A stretch of 64,000 bases of DNA from Cavia porcellus (GCF_034190915.1 NW_026947484.1:142884982-142948981); one strand, 5' to 3'; shown: positions 11,193-23,050, counted from the stretch's first letter. Notes: generated by a model not told the origin, from the sequence alone. Numbers and translations: made by a program.

Positions 11193-12104
11193 AACAAAAA
11201 ACAGTAAATGCTGCTTATGTTTGCTGTGTATCCCAAAAGCCTATTGCACTTGATCATATCATTCTATAATTTCTTACCTCCATTCACATAAGCAGAATTA
11301 AAAAAACAGCCTGCCTAAGTCAGTGCAGCCTACACCATTTGCTCATTACACGGGATCCTGAGTGATCCCTCCACATCTTCAATCTAGGCATGATTGAATC
11401 CTAAATCTATGTAGTCCCCATACCGTAACCAGCACTTTATTCAAAAATGACAAACATCTCATTATCTGTACCCAGCTTGCCTCTGTGCTGGTCAATCTCA
11501 TGGGTTTTGCCAGTAGAGCAAGCCAGGAGCAGTGGACTTGTTGCCATGCCAGGAGTCAGGGAGGCAACTGTTTCCTAGATTCATTCCACTCAATTCCCAG
11601 GGAAACAACACTTTTAGTCAGTTCAGGCTGAAAAAGAAAATTCATTAGACTGAGTGGTTAAAGTTAGATGGATTTCTTTTCCACTTTTTTAGGCAAGAAA
11701 TTGCAAGATCAAAATGCCAGCTGATGCACATGCTACCCTGGCCAGGTGTCTCTGAACTGCTTGCAAATGGCCTAGTGCAAGAGGGGAGGAGGAGAGAAGA
11801 GGTATGGAGAGAGTTGGAGGAGGGCAGGGGTGGGAAGAAGCATGGGTGGGAAAAATCAGTGGGACACTTTCTCCTCCCACTGTGGAGATAGACAGAGAGC
11901 ACTTGACTTTATTCTCTGGAACACCGATCACATGAGCCCTCTGGTCCTCAGCTCCCCAAGGACCCACCCCAAATATCTTGGTGTTGATGCCTAATGTTTC
12001 AACACAAAAACTGAAACATTTGAAAAGGACACAGACACCCAGTACAGAACCACTTGCACTTGAGATTTGGGGGAAGAAGAGCGCACACATTTTGGAGTTT
12101 TTTG

Positions 12105-12597
12105 GAAGCCACCTAGGATGAAAGCAATCACTGCTTTGATCATTGTTTTGTCGTGACTGATTTTATTTGAATCTGTTATGTTTGATAGTACCAAGTCACC
12201 GCTCTGAAGATGGTAACATTCACTAGGATACCCATTCTGGATTGACTGTTATCTGCTTTTGAAGTCCTATAATGTCTCCAGTGTTTTGTTTTTATTGATA
12301 TTATTATGTACTGCTATGTTCAATTTTTTGGTGTGTGGTACCAGGGCTCGAACTCAGGACCTCATGATTGCCAGGGAGATGCTTATGCTGCAGAGGTAAA
12401 TCCTCAGCCCTTGTTCAATTTTCCTATGCCTGATGATACAGACTTCTATTGAAGATAACAAGACACATCTTAGTAACCACTGTAGATCTCCTTATACTGT
12501 GGATTTAATCATGTGTTATGTCCGTCCTTTTGTGTTGAATGCCCCGTTCTATTTTCTTTCTCAAAAGATTTTGTTCTTTTCAAAATAAAGTAAAATA
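12105..12597 (+). mobile_element. LINE-1 3' UTR fragment
   Basis: Plus-strand L1 3' end with two to three diverged tandem units (atcctagg..., ...cttttgaagtcctataatg, ...gaagataacaagacac) and a final A-rich aaaataaagtaaaataaaac. The first part, to about 12,328, is shared with the right arm at 56,083-56,300; an ID-like SINE splits it. Confidence 0.75.
12328..12411 (-). mobile_element. ID-like SINE with 11-bp target-site duplication
   Basis: A reverse-oriented ID-like element (ctcgaactcaggacctcatg ... aaatcctcagccc). It is flanked by the perfect direct repeat TGTTCAATTTT at 12,317-12,327 and 12,412-12,422. It is absent from the right arm of the inverted duplication. Confidence 0.88.
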
Positions 12598-12599
12598 AA

Positions 12600-13985
12600 A
12601 CTAAATTTTGTCTGTGTGGTTTTGAATCGGTGTCCTCTCATGGGAGGCGAATGTGAACCAATGCTGTGACTGTGTTAGAGAGGGCTTTAGGGAAATCTTG
12701 CACCTGGTGGCTTGCGCTATTATTTTTCGAGATGGCAAGTTCAATACTGCATTTTGAGTTTGATTTAAAGAAATAAACAAATGATTAGGCACTGATGATG
12801 CCTCAAGAGAAGGCAAAGAATGTTGGGCTTTTGTGTCCACTCAGACAGGAAGACCCTGCGTCACTGCACTGTGGCTTTGGATCTCCAAGCTCCTGCAAGG
12901 TTTCTCTCCAGAGCTCAGTGCCCCTGGCTGACTCCCCATATCCAGAAACCGCAGCACCTGCAGTTTTGGCACTTATACAACTTAGAATATCATGCAGGAG
13001 AGGAGACAGCAACCACCCCTGCTGCACAAGAAGACAGCAAGGCATTGGCCTCCGAGTTCTTGGTCCTGACCAAGGACAGGCATCCCAAGTCTACCTGGGA
13101 ATCCTGGCACCACCCCTTTCCTCTGTCTCCCCAGTTCAGACAGTCAGGCCCCTGTACTTTCCTGCAAGCCCTTTCCCTGAATGCCTCCCAGCCTCTAGAC
13201 TGATGGGGCCCTCGGGTTCCTCCTGCTGCTGGTGCTTGTTCTGTTGGAATGTACTTGTCCCAGTGACCAAACGGAGATCTCACATTTAGTCATCACAGGG
13301 ACAAAGCCTGAAACATGAGGGCCTTTGGCTGTTTGAAATTATGGAACTTCCAACTCAGGCTAAGTGAGGTTTTTAGGTCAGTCTTGAATTTACTTGTTAC
13401 CAGGTTATAAGTTTGAGTGTAAACATGAGTTTAGGGGCACCACCTGGTGGAGCAGAACACAGAGATAGCCTGTGCAGACCCCTGGGGCACAGGATCTCCA
13501 TGGGGTCTTGAGATTGTCTTTAGTGTCAGAAGTGATTTGTTTTTCCCCAACTGACAGCACCTGAAGGGTGAACTATAATTTAGGGCAAATCCAAATTCCA
13601 GTCTCAGCGAGTGTAGGCATTTTGCTCCCTCTCCCAGGGTTACTTGCTGACCTGTACTCATTCTGGCCTGGCCAAAACAACCTGCAGGATGCCTCAGAAA
13701 GGGCTATGATGCCCCCTTGTGCCTGTATCAGGGATGGCATACAGCAGTCCCCAAGGTCGCAGCACCTGTGGAGCTGGGACTGGACAGACCTTCTCAGATC
13801 AAACAAAACCAGCCACAAGGCATACATGCCCAGCCAGTGCTCAGGATACTAGAAGTAGAAACCCTGGGTGTTGGGGACTGATCAAGGTTCATGAGGAACC
13901 TGTATTTCTATTGCTGTAGCCATGGGAGGAGGTGTCCTTTCTCAAACATAAAGTAGAAGACCTTGAGAGAATTCAAACATCAATG
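12600..13985. other. Unassigned interval
   Basis: Moderate-GC sequence with no young repeats. Open frames of up to 164 codons occur on both strands around 12,795-13,290, overlapping in several frames, with no domain I recognise. It may be old unique sequence or an unlabelled LTR. I cannot support a gene here. Confidence 0.4.
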
Positions 13986-13989
13986 CCTT

Positions 13990-14150
13990 CTGAGGCACTG
14001 TGCCCATGCCTGAAATGTAAACTGCTCGGAGGCCGAGATAGGAGGATGGCAAGGCCAATCTTGGTAATTTGGGGAGATTCTCAGAAAATAAATTAATGAA
14101 TATACCTCACACGTAGAGTGCTGGCCTGGCATGAACAAGGCACTCGTACA
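13990..14150 (+). mobile_element. Degenerate B1/ID composite SINE
   Basis: A decayed B1-like head (ctgtgcccatgcctgaaatg, cggaggccgagataggagga) is followed by an ID-like piece (cctcacacgtagagtgctgg). Confidence 0.45.
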
Positions 14151-14328
14151 GAGATTCCAAATTGAAATGTAATTTTTTCCAAATTTTAATGCAGATAATG
14201 AAGGATTTTTTTAGTCTCAGAGAGTCTTTTTGCAAGAGTAACTCCAATGGAACATTCAGCAATTTTCTCATTTTTGTTTTTATGTCTTTTTCATGCGTAC
14301 TTACACTATTTAAAAACAAAAGAAGGCC

Positions 14329-14418
14329 CAGGATATATGGCTCAGCTGCTCTCTGCCTGCCTGTTAAGCATGAGCTCCTGAGCTTGATTCCCAAACCTTC
14401 CCCCTGCCAAAAAAAAGG
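14329..14418 (+). mobile_element. ID-like SINE
   Basis: It reads aggatatatggctcagctgc ... gagcttgattccc and ends in an A run, matching the ID layout with a B-box-like gagcttgattccc. Confidence 0.65.
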
Positions 14419-14456
14419 GGGAGGCTATATAACGACTCAGTTTCATGAAAGCATAT

Positions 14457-14545
14457 TTGGGGCTGAGGATATGGCTCAACGGATGAGCGCTTGCCTGACA
14501 TGTAGCAGGCCCTGTGTGCAGTCCCCAGCAAGGGAAACACGTCCA
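14457..14545 (+). mobile_element. ID-like SINE
   Basis: Clear ID layout: ggggctgaggatatggctca, gcgcttgcctgacatgtagc, and gtgtgcagtccccagcaag. It lies about 40 bp after the previous ID element, in the same orientation. Confidence 0.82.
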
Positions 14546-14659
14546 GGAAAATGATGCCATCAGTGTTTAACTAATGTCAATAGAAGTTATTTTTCAATCT
14601 CACATGTTTGAAATATGAACATATATACAAGTGAAATGAAATGACAATGACACTGAAAA

Positions 14660-15475
14660 TGACAATGATTCACCACGATATCCCTTCTGATTTGATTACT
14701 ACCTGTTTTTGTAGCTCTACACTATCTACAAAGTTGTATTTCTGTTAATTCTGTTATGTACTGAGATGTTCAACTACACTTTATCTGATGATATAGCGAG
14801 TTCAGTTGATGATAACAAGAAACAGCTCAGTGACCATGATAGAACTCCTTATATAGCAACTTTATATGTCTTTTTAGTTTTATGTGTCTATAGGAATATG
14901 TTTAGTTCTGTCCTGCTTTGCTCTGTTTCTCCTTCTAATATAGAAAGGATAGAAATACATGTTAAGACTCATGCTTGCATAAAACATATGAACAGTTTTT
15001 ATGAGAACTGATCTTATGACACATGATGAAATGAACAAATACTATGAAGGAAAGAAAGGGTTACTGCAGTACCCAGTGCTTATTCTGGAGTGTTATGATG
15101 TGAAATCCAGCAATATTATTAATCTTTGTTCAGAAGAATTTTAATCTAAAAGTTTTGTTAGGTCTCAACATAAATGAAGATATGGATAAATGCGTACATG
15201 TCTAAGTGCATAGAATTGATAGACGTATTACTTAACTTTTGTTGAATGGTGGAACAGAACTGTTTGCAGTCTCCCTGGTTGAATTCCCATTTATATGTTC
15301 CACTTTTGTATCTTGAACTACTATTGTGGGGGGGGACAATATGTATATATCAACTAGTGATTTATTACTGTTTTTTTTCTTTGAAAGTATGTACTATTTC
15401 TGCCCATTTTCTATTTTGTTTATCTTTCTTTAAATAATAAAAAATTCCTTTACAAAAATAAAAAACAAAAAAAAT
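14660..15475 (+). mobile_element. LINE-1 3' UTR, terminal part
   Basis: Plus-strand L1 3' end. The first half has diverged tandem units. The second half (about 15,240-15,450) is the non-repeated terminal segment (gaacagaactgtttgcagtc ... ctttaaataataaaaaa), recurring in reverse at 24.46-24.66 kb, 9.66-9.9 kb and 52.69-52.9 kb. It ends in an A-rich tail. Confidence 0.75.
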
Positions 15476-15490
15476 TGCAAAATTATTATA

Positions 15491-15859
15491 TGTGGGAAGT
15501 GGTTGAGCCAGGACAGAGCTTAAGATAGGCAAACTCCTTGGAAGTAGAGCAAGGCTGGTCCAGTAGGTGTCTGGCCTTGGTGTTCTTCCCTAATAACCAT
15601 AGCACAGATAGCTCTGAGAATGTTTCACTTCCAGTGTTCTCAGCAAAACATTGAGACCTTGTACTTTGGGTCTCTGGGTGCTTCTTCTTTTTTTGACTGT
15701 GTATAAATAAAGACACAGACTGTGCTGGGTTGTCACTGCCTCTCCATCAGAGAGGTCAGGTCCCACACAGTCCCAGCTTCCTTTTAGTGTGTGTTTAGAG
15801 TTTTTCTTACTCTCCTGTCACCCTCACGCACGACCTGGCTGACTGTGTAGGTCATGACA
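15491..15859 (+). mobile_element. Solo LTR of an endogenous retrovirus
   Basis: A 369-bp element that starts TG and ends CA (tgtgggaagtgg ... ggtcatgaca). It contains tgtgtataaataaag, which could serve as TATA box and/or polyadenylation signal. It is flanked by imperfect 6-bp repeats ATTATA / ATTCTA. A homologous copy in opposite orientation lies at 40,848-41,247. No internal retroviral genes adjoin it, so it is probably a recombinational remnant. Confidence 0.82.
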
Positions 15860-17055
15860 ATTCTATCATTTAGGGACTCTGAAGATAGCAGATCACTGGA
15901 CACCAGGAATCCGGTTTTCTTTCTGTTCCAGGATTGCCTTTAGGTAGAATAATTTATTGAAGTCAGAGCTCTTAAGGGAGAATCATGTATAGAGATCATT
16001 TTGATACACATTCCACTTTTGCAGAAACTGATACCTACTAAGCCTACAGGATTTCATCTATTATTAAACAAATAAAATCACTTTTTAAGACTGCATAGTT
16101 AAATATCAGAAAATACCAAAATATTTAGATCAAATAGCCAGTCAAACAAAGATACATAGATTAGCTTAATGGTCATGTACTTTCCAGAGATACCAGTTGG
16201 ATCTCTGTTAACTACTCCTCAACAGAGATCATCTTCAGATGTTCATTTAGTAGTATCAAAACCATAATTCCACATTGATGTAACTGATGGGAGAAAATAA
16301 TTGACAATGTATTAATGAGGGATAAAAGAAGGCTTCCACTTAAGTCAGGAGAGCAGTACTTCCTATATTAGGATATCATAGATAATACAAGTTTGTTGTG
16401 CTAGCAAGAATAGAAGAAAAAGATTCTTTGAGTTGAAAACTAAATAGGAACATAAAGTGATACCCCTCCTATGGAAGGCAAATTTACAGGGTTTATCACT
16501 TAAGTTAAAAAAAAAAAAGGAAACATGATCATGATATGGCAGGAGCACTTCCAGGGCTCCACGCTATAAAAATGCTTTACAGATGGCAAAAGATTCTTGT
16601 AGGACAATGCTAACTGCAGCATTATTTGAAATTATAAAATCATGGAACCAAATTAATTTCTAAAACAACACATAAAGGGTTAGATAATAGTACAACAAAA
16701 GAAGAAACACCTTTATTAAAAATAATTCAGAAGATAATAAGGATCTTGACTCTCTACCACTAACAATATAATATAGATGGAGCAATTACTAAAACTAAAC
16801 ACAACCTGTAGGTATTAATGCTTATATACTACTAATAATATCTTCACACCCTAAAGTCGTGCTTAGATTACGCTGCATTTTCCCATTCCCTGTTGCAAGG
16901 ACTTCCTTATCTCCTCCACTACCTTTTTCCCTAGCACTCTGGTGGCAGTAATGGTTGGAGGTTGGGGATAACAAGTAACCACTAGATCATGAGAGCTGGT
17001 TAAGTAAGATGTGTTTTTTAGATTTAACCACTGAAGAAGTGACCAAACTCCTTGC
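15860..17055. other. Unassigned AT-rich interval
   Basis: No gene, young SINE or L1 end is recognised. Possibly old unique sequence or heavily decayed L1. Confidence 0.4.
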
Positions 17056-17129
17056 CATCCCTGAGTGGGCTCAAACCACCAATCTTTCCATTAACAGCCA
17101 AATGTGCAAACCAACTGCACCACAGGGAC
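17056..17129 (-). tRNA. tRNA-Asn(GTT)-like locus, probably degenerate
   Basis: The minus strand gives a 74-nt tRNA-Asn-like sequence. The acceptor stem pairs over all 7 positions with one G-U. The anticodon loop CTGTTAA again gives GTT. The anticodon stem is weak, with G-U pairs and one G-G mismatch, and no T-run terminator lies immediately downstream. It is related to the loci at 4983 and 60,840 but the flanks differ, so this does not look like one simple duplication. Confidence 0.6.
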
Positions 17130-17578
17130 ACTGCTGCCAGCTCCTTATCATTCTAATGGCCAGTATGCTCTCCCTAAGTGTACGCCAGTACCACCATGTT
17201 TTGCAAGGCAACTGGAAAAACTCCAAGGCCTTGAAAATTTAACCCAAGCAATTACAGAGACAGTTGAGCTGTTGGTCCCATTCTTATGTGGAGTGATGCC
17301 TAAATGTCTTGACTTTTGTGTCAGAACCTGCAGACCCCAGAGAAGCTTGGTCCCAGACCCACATTTGAGTGAGAAGTGCCTAAGGGAGGCTGAATGTCCA
17401 GGGCGCTGGGTTAGGATGTGCTGAATTAGTATATTTCAAAGGCTGAATACACTATTCAGACCATGTATAAACAAGAGAACTCTGAGCCAAGGTCTACAAC
17501 CCCTTATCTATAATGAACAACTGAAGAAGCTAGCCTGCTGTAAATCACACTTGTATGAAGTCAGACAGTTATCTAATG

Positions 17579-17579
17579 T

Positions 17580-17627
<48 letters not shown>

Positions 17628-17630
17628 CAG
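17579..17630. repeat. (AG)n(ACAG)n microsatellite
   Basis: An AG dinucleotide tract passes directly into acag tetranucleotide repeats. Confidence 0.95.
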
Positions 17631-18100
17631 AAACATAGAGAGATTGATTCAGGGAAGTTAAGAACTTCCCTAACAAGCAACTCAAAATAGCCAGAACTTG
17701 ATGAATAACTGACACAGCACCCTTTGTCCTCCTTGCCATTTAGAAACAACCAGGAAATGCCAACTGTGCACCCTAACTAAAGGCATGGAATACCCCACTT
17801 TGTTTACCAGTAGTGGGGGTTGAGCCCAGAATTAGCTCAACTATAGTGTCCTCACCTCACAGCATTTAACAAGGCACATCTGAAGCCTCCTGTTTTTCTA
17901 TTAGAAAGCTTTCCTGCTTCCATCTGCATTACTCTGTCAAATGCAAGCACAGGTGCCTACTTCCTCACCGTCAAGCCCAGTATACATTGCTTTGTTTTTC
18001 TGACCTAGCTGATCTTCCTTTATTTCCACGCATTGCCATCCTTAAGCTACTTCTTCGGAGAATTCTGAGTGGAAGATACTGTGGATGAAAGGGTTTATTT
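17631..18100. other. Unassigned interval
   Basis: Nothing recognisable. Confidence 0.4.
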
Positions 18101-18238
18101 TTGAAATTATTTTAATTTACAAATAGGAAACATTTTAAAAGGGGGAAGAGAAAAAAGAAAAGCACAAATGAAAATTTTCACCTCATGAGCTTCTCCAACC
18201 CCTAAGATGTCAAGAAGAAAAACTCCCTTCCAAAACGA

Positions 18239-18445
18239 TCAGCCATCCACAAGAATGTTGTTAATAGGGATGTGGGTCAATTTCACAAAGAAGCTCATAA
18301 ATCCCTTGATAGCAAATCCTGTTGCTGTTGACTCGGCAACCTTCCGGAATTCTTTTCTGTCTGATTTGGTGCATGTTTTAACCAGTCGAATGGAGTACTT
18401 CTCAAGCTGCCGCCTTAGCTCAACAAACCGCATTACCTGATCCAT
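18239..18445 (-). pseudogene. SEC61G: SEC61G retrocopy with open frame
   Basis: The minus strand encodes 68 residues, [20 protein letters not shown] through [12 protein letters not shown], followed by a stop. SEC61 gamma, the single-pass subunit of the ER protein-conducting channel, is also 68 residues, starts MDQVM and ends in the HIPINNI motif. About 19 positions appear changed, roughly 72 percent identity from memory of the family. Several changes fall in or near the membrane segment ([16 protein letters not shown]), including a lysine and a serine where the family is hydrophobic or glycine. The parent gene has introns and this copy has none, so it is a processed copy. Homology seems to continue a little into the 5' UTR (gccaacagtcaatc before ATG). 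No clear poly(A) tail was found. The frame is open, but the changes suggest an unconstrained pseudogene. Confidence 0.88.
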
Positions 18446-18489
18446 GATTGACTGTTGGCTACTATATTGACAGGTAGCAGATGTAAGGT

Positions 18490-19340
18490 TTTGTGAAAAG
18501 GAAATCCATCTTACAAAGATTTTATACTTCCTACCCCCACTCTGGCCCCGCGTCCTTTGGGACAGGTCACACAGGGCGCTGTACGCTAAGGCACAGTGTT
18601 AGCTCTGGGCACTCGGTCAGATTGCTTTCCAGGGGTCTGTGTGATTCCAGGCTGGAACAGCAGCAAGCAGGGCCAAACTGTAACCAGGAAGATAAAAGGA
18701 ACAGAAGCCAGGTTGAATTTAGGACCAGACAGCGCGACCGACCCGGAAACATGCAGGCGCACTTGGCTGGCTGACTATCCTGAGGACTGAGAATTGTTTT
18801 ATGAAAGAAAAATGCAAGAACTTTAGCCATCCCGAAAACAAAGCAGGTAAATATTGAGAATATTTTCACATAAAAAATATTAAAGGAGATGCTCCCCAGT
18901 CAGCAGTGTTATGGCACGTTTAGCTAGTTTATTGCTTGCCAAGATTTGCTGTGTTTTAGCTTCACTTTTTAAACCCTGCACCCATTGCGCCCAGTTTCTG
19001 CAGTTGGAGAGCCAAGTTTTACCCTGGCTCCCCACAGTGAGTTCAGGTGGAAACTCCGCAGAGCACCACCTAGCGCCCAGTCTCAGAAACTTCAGACCGA
19101 CCAACAGACACCTCATTGCCCTCCATGCCCAGTAAACACCCGCCAAGGTACCAGGCCTATATTCCAGCAGCTTCCATTATTGTGATGGGGTAATAACTGT
19201 AAGCACTGTTTACTGGAGGTGAACCAGTTGGGAGCTTTTTTATAAGCTTGGTAGAGTATTTTACAGTGACTTTTAATAGAATAAAACCTAATATGCAATA
19301 AAACCTAAAGCTAGTGCTATCCTCCAACCCATCCCTTTCC
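18490..19340. other. Unassigned interval
   Basis: Moderate GC with no recognised repeats. Overlapping open frames on both strands at 18,880-19,190 look like chance. Confidence 0.4.
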
Positions 19341-19363
19341 AATGTTTGTAACACTAGTACTTC

Positions 19364-19470
19364 TTTGGATTGACACCAGGTCTCACTATGCAGTTCAGAT
19401 TGGCCACGAACCCCTGGCAATCCTCTTGCCTCAGCCTCTCAAGTGCTGGGATTATAGGCATGCATGGCTC
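19364..19470 (-). mobile_element. B1-like SINE
   Basis: Reverse B1: tctcactatgcagttcagat, cctcttgcctcagcctctca and gtgctgggattataggcatg. Confidence 0.8.
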
Positions 19471-19569
19471 ACACTGGTACATTATTAACACATAATTCTC
19501 ATTCAGTGCACAGAGGGATGAATGTTGACAAGTGTCACTGATAGAGTCTCCCAAACTCCTATATGTCCA

Positions 19570-19690
19570 GTATGAGTTCTGAACTTTGAACTTATTAGGT
19601 AGCCCAGACTTGCCTCAAGCTCAAGACCATCCTCCTACCTCAGCCACCTGAGTGCTGGGATTATAGGCAAGTGCCACAAAGCCCAGCCTA
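19570..19690 (-). mobile_element. B1-like SINE
   Basis: Reverse B1 with cctcctacctcagccacctg and gagtgctgggattataggca; degenerate head. Confidence 0.72.
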
Positions 19691-20004
19691 TTTTGGTGTT
19701 ACTGATGTTGTTCCTGTGTGTGAACACATCCTTGTTTGTGAACAGTCGATTTATTTGCAGTTTGCTTGTTGTAAACAAAGCTGGCATAAAGTACTTGCAT
19801 GATTGCATGCACACATTTTTCTTCTTAAGGGTTTACTTTTTAGAAGAATTGCTGAGTCATGGGGTAGATAATAATTAGCTTTATTAGAGGCTGTCAGTTT
19901 TCTAGATAGTCATACTATTTTACCTTTGAATCAGCAACAAGAGTATACATTCTGTCACCACTTAAAGCAATCTCTATAATTTTTGTCCATTGTGGTGCAG
20001 CATA

Positions 20005-20300
20005 TCTTAGTCTGTTCAGGCTGCTGTAACAAAACACTTTAAACTGGGTAGCTTATAAATCAGAGAAATTTATTGCTCAGAGGCCCAGAAGATAAAAAAT
20101 CCGAATTCAAGTTGTCAACAGATTTGGTCTGTTAAGGGTACCCTCTTTATTCATAGATGATGACTTCTAGGTATACTCAGTGATGGTGAAGTGAGTTCAT
20201 AATCAATAAAGAAATCCAAGTAGCCGAATTGATAAAGTTTGGGATTTGATTAGCTGAGCTCAGCGCCTACACTTGGATGCCTTTTTCAGAATCAAAATGA
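20005..20300 (-). mobile_element. MLT1-like MaLR LTR remnant
   Basis: It begins tagtctgttcaggctgctgt, then aactgggtagcttataaat and agaaatttattgctca. This is the reverse of the familiar end of MLT1-type LTRs. The right end is not defined. Confidence 0.6.
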
Positions 20301-20599
20301 GTGGCCCAAGCAGGAAGGCTACAGGGCATTTAAAATTGAAAACTACAAAGCAAGGCATTCTGTTGGAAACAATTTAGCTAGAATCTTACACTAGTTTTGG
20401 TTGACAACTTTATCCTGACTTTGTTGAGTAGATTTAATTTTCTCTCTTGTGTGTTCAGCTCATTATGCTTTTCTCAAGGGACTTGCACCCTAGTAGTTTT
20501 CCACTCTTCTGGGTCAAATACATGGCACAAGATGGTATCAGTTATTCCAAGCCACAACATTGGAAGGACAAACAGGCCGCCTCCTGCCTCTTTTTTTAA

Positions 20600-21745
20600 A
20601 ACTTAATTTTATTGGAACACTTTTGATTTACATAATGATCACATTTATTATAGGGAATTTGTACCTATCCATTTTTTAACATAATATATATTAATTCTTC
20701 TTTTTTCTCCATTCTCCTTCCTTTCCTTCAACCCTTTGTCTCCTTACTTATGAAAGCTTTGTTTATATTTTGTTCTTTTATTCTCTTTTTCCTTTTCTCT
20801 TCCTTCCCTCACCCTCCTGTCTACCTTGTTCTCCTTCCCATTTGAATATTTTCTTCCTATTCCCAATATCTATCAACCATTTTGGTCTTTATTTTATTCT
20901 CTCAATTTGCAACACAAGAGAAACAGTGGAATATTTAGAATTATGTGTCAATTTATTTCACTTAAAATGTGGCCTGAAATTGCATCCATTTACTAAAAAT
21001 GTCTCAAGTTTATCCTTCTTTGTGACAGAGTAATACTCTGTTGTATATAAAAACCATGTTTCCTTTATCCATTAATCCACTGATGGGCATGTGGGGTAAA
21101 TCCCAAGATTTATGTATTATAAGCTGTGCTGCTGTAAACATGGGTATGCATACATTGTGGTGGTTGATGCTTTATAGGAAGATACCAAGAAGGGGAAACA
21201 AAGAAAAGCCCTAGTCCTAGTTTTTGAGGAAACTCTATACTGATTTCCTTTTTGGTTGTACCAATTTACACTCCCATTAACAGTAGAAAAGAGTTCCCCT
21301 CCCCCGCAGTCTCACCAGAATTTGTTATTGGTTGATTTCTTGATGGTAGCCATTCTCTCTGAAATAACACAAAATCTCAGTATTGTTCACAGTGTTGTTC
21401 TGTGTTCTCAAATGACTAGTGATGATGAAAATTATTTTTATATTTATTTGCTGTTTGTACTTCTTCATTTAAGAAGTTTATTCATTTCAGATACCCATCT
21501 TTGAGTTGAGTCTTTAAATTTGAGATGTCTGGGTTTTTGAGTTCTTTATATATTCTAGATATTAGTCCTTTGAGGAATAGCTGGTGAAACTTTTTCCCAA
21601 TCTGTGTGTGTCTTTTCGCCCTGTTGGTGATTTCTTTTGCTATGCAAAATCTGTGTAAAATGATGACATTTCAGTTGATGATTCCTTGTAATATTTTCTG
21701 TGGACACTTCCATCTGTTTTATGTGAGAGTACTAGCATCACGAAG
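20600..21745 (-). mobile_element. Older LINE-1 ORF2 3' end and 3' UTR
   Basis: The minus strand contains the ORF2 tail and 3' UTR of an older L1 subfamily: the ORF2-end block near 20,930-21,150 (taatactctgttgtatataa, ccattaatccactgatgggc) and earlier ORF2 sequence at 21,240-21,740. It is more diverged than the L1 copies elsewhere in the window and lacks their tandem 3' UTR units. Confidence 0.75.
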
Positions 21746-22019
21746 AATACAGATCCCTCTTGATCTAGTCTCGTGTCAATGGCCCTGTCTCTTAATGCAG
21801 GGTTAGGATTTCAAGAAATGAATTTGAGGCAGAAAAAGACACAAATACTCAGAATCTGGAGGTGAAGAGAGATATCTCCTCATGGGTTTAATTTGTGTTT
21901 TCCCAATGAGTAATGGTATTACTATCTGTTCTTATACCTTTTGGGTAGAGAATCACTTTTATGTAAAAAACTTATTTTGCTTATTTTTAAATGACTGGAC
22001 TTCTATTACGTTTCTGTGG

Positions 22020-22480
22020 TAGTTACCTGAGTGTGTCAATTTGAGTAATAAATACCCAACTAAATTGGATCAGCATAGTTCTGTGTGTGGAAGACCCACC
22101 TTAGGGAGGATTGTCTCCAGATGGTTTAAAAGGGAAATGAAGAAGGAAGCTCATTTCTGTTTCTTTGAAGGAGATCCAGTCTTTACTTTCACCTTGAGTG
22201 TGCTATCTAGTGCAGACTCTTGAGCCTCTGGTACAGGCCCTTCAGCCTTCCAGCACAGGCCTTTCAGCCTCCTGATAAAGACTCACATGGAACAGTACAC
22301 TGAGCTCTAGGCCTTCCACTGGATCTTTTGAAACTCTTGCGTACATACAAACTTTTGCACTCTTCCACACCTGACTCTGTGGGCAGCCATTGTAATCCAA
22401 TCTTGTAAATTCTTATATATTTTTATATCTTGCATTAAATCTGATTCTCTAATAAGCACTAACTCATACAATTTCTAAAA
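22020..22480 (+). mobile_element. Ancient interspersed repeat, class uncertain
   Basis: It starts tgtggtagttacctgagtgtgtcaat-like and ends attaaatctgattctctaataag, which resembles a widespread ancient mammalian repeat that ends with tctctggagaaccctgacta-type sequence. It includes a small internal repeat (ccttcagcct at 22,238 and 22,261). Confidence 0.35.
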
Positions 22481-22597
22481 GTGTTTTCCCTATACACGGT
22501 ATTTCAGTCATTTTCAAATAAGCATACTAGAAATATCTCCCAGTCTGCAGCCTGCCATTTTATTCTTATATTGCTGATGAGCAGAAGTTTTTAAAAT

Positions 22598-23050
22598 TTT
22601 TTCTTTGTAATTTTTATTTTAAAGAGAATAAAACCAAGAAAAATAAAACAGAATAAAACCAGTCAAAGCAAAACAGTATGAATCAGGATTTCAAAACAAG
22701 ATAATAGGAAATCAACACTGGTTACCACAATGCCTCTTGTTGTCTTCAAAATAGATGCCCATACCTTCAGACATAGTAAAATCAAGAAAACAGAACAAAC
22801 TACAACCAGTAAAAACAAACAAACCAAAAAAAGAATCCAAATAAGACTTCAAAATAAGATAATAGTAAATTCAAAATGGCTGCCATAATATAGCTTGTTA
22901 TCTTTGAAATTGTTGCCCATGCCATCTGATATAATTAAATCAAACAAGACAGAAGAGAATAAAAGCCAACCAAGTAAAATAATAAACATGATACTGGACT
23001 TCAAAACAAGATAATAGGGAATTAACAATGGCTACTACCTTCAGAACATT
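22598..23050 (-). mobile_element. LINE-1 3' UTR array
   Basis: Minus strand. It starts at an A/T-rich end (tttttattttaaagagaata) and shows about three units spaced roughly 150-155 bp apart, each with a cttcaaaacaagataatagg-type and an atcttcaaaatag-type block. No ORF2 is attached. Confidence 0.8.

Larger units (their letters stand above)
6313..12328 (+). repeat. Left arm of large inverted duplication
   Basis: This arm is collinear, in inverse orientation, with 56,083-59,482. Anchor matches are: 6313-6660 with 59,482-59,110; 6780-7620 with 58,970-58,150; 8,660-8,910 with about 58,180-57,940; 10,483-11,040 with 57,930-57,390; 11,040-12,330 with 57,390-56,083. By eye the similarity is high but clearly not recent, with many substitutions and small indels. 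The left arm is longer because it carries an L1 insertion (7629-8648) and a 1.57-kb segment (8911-10,482) that the right arm lacks. The outer edge is sharp near 6313; the inner edge lies in L1 3' UTR sequence, where an ID-like SINE later inserted in the left copy. Confidence 0.88.

Noticed and set aside
11689..12090. Open frame shared, in part, by both arms of the inverted duplication (also 56,407-56,752)
   Set aside because: The two copies differ by frameshifts and stops and the shared peptide resembles no known protein. The similarity is explained by the duplication.
12795..13289. 164-codon plus-strand open frame with overlapping frames on both strands
   Set aside because: No domain, signal peptide or splice context; simultaneous open frames on both strands suggest composition, not coding.
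22598..23050. Evenly spaced similar units first considered as a CRISPR-like or satellite array
   Set aside because: The units are diverged, about 150 bp long, lack constant repeats with unique spacers, and always lie at L1 3' ends.
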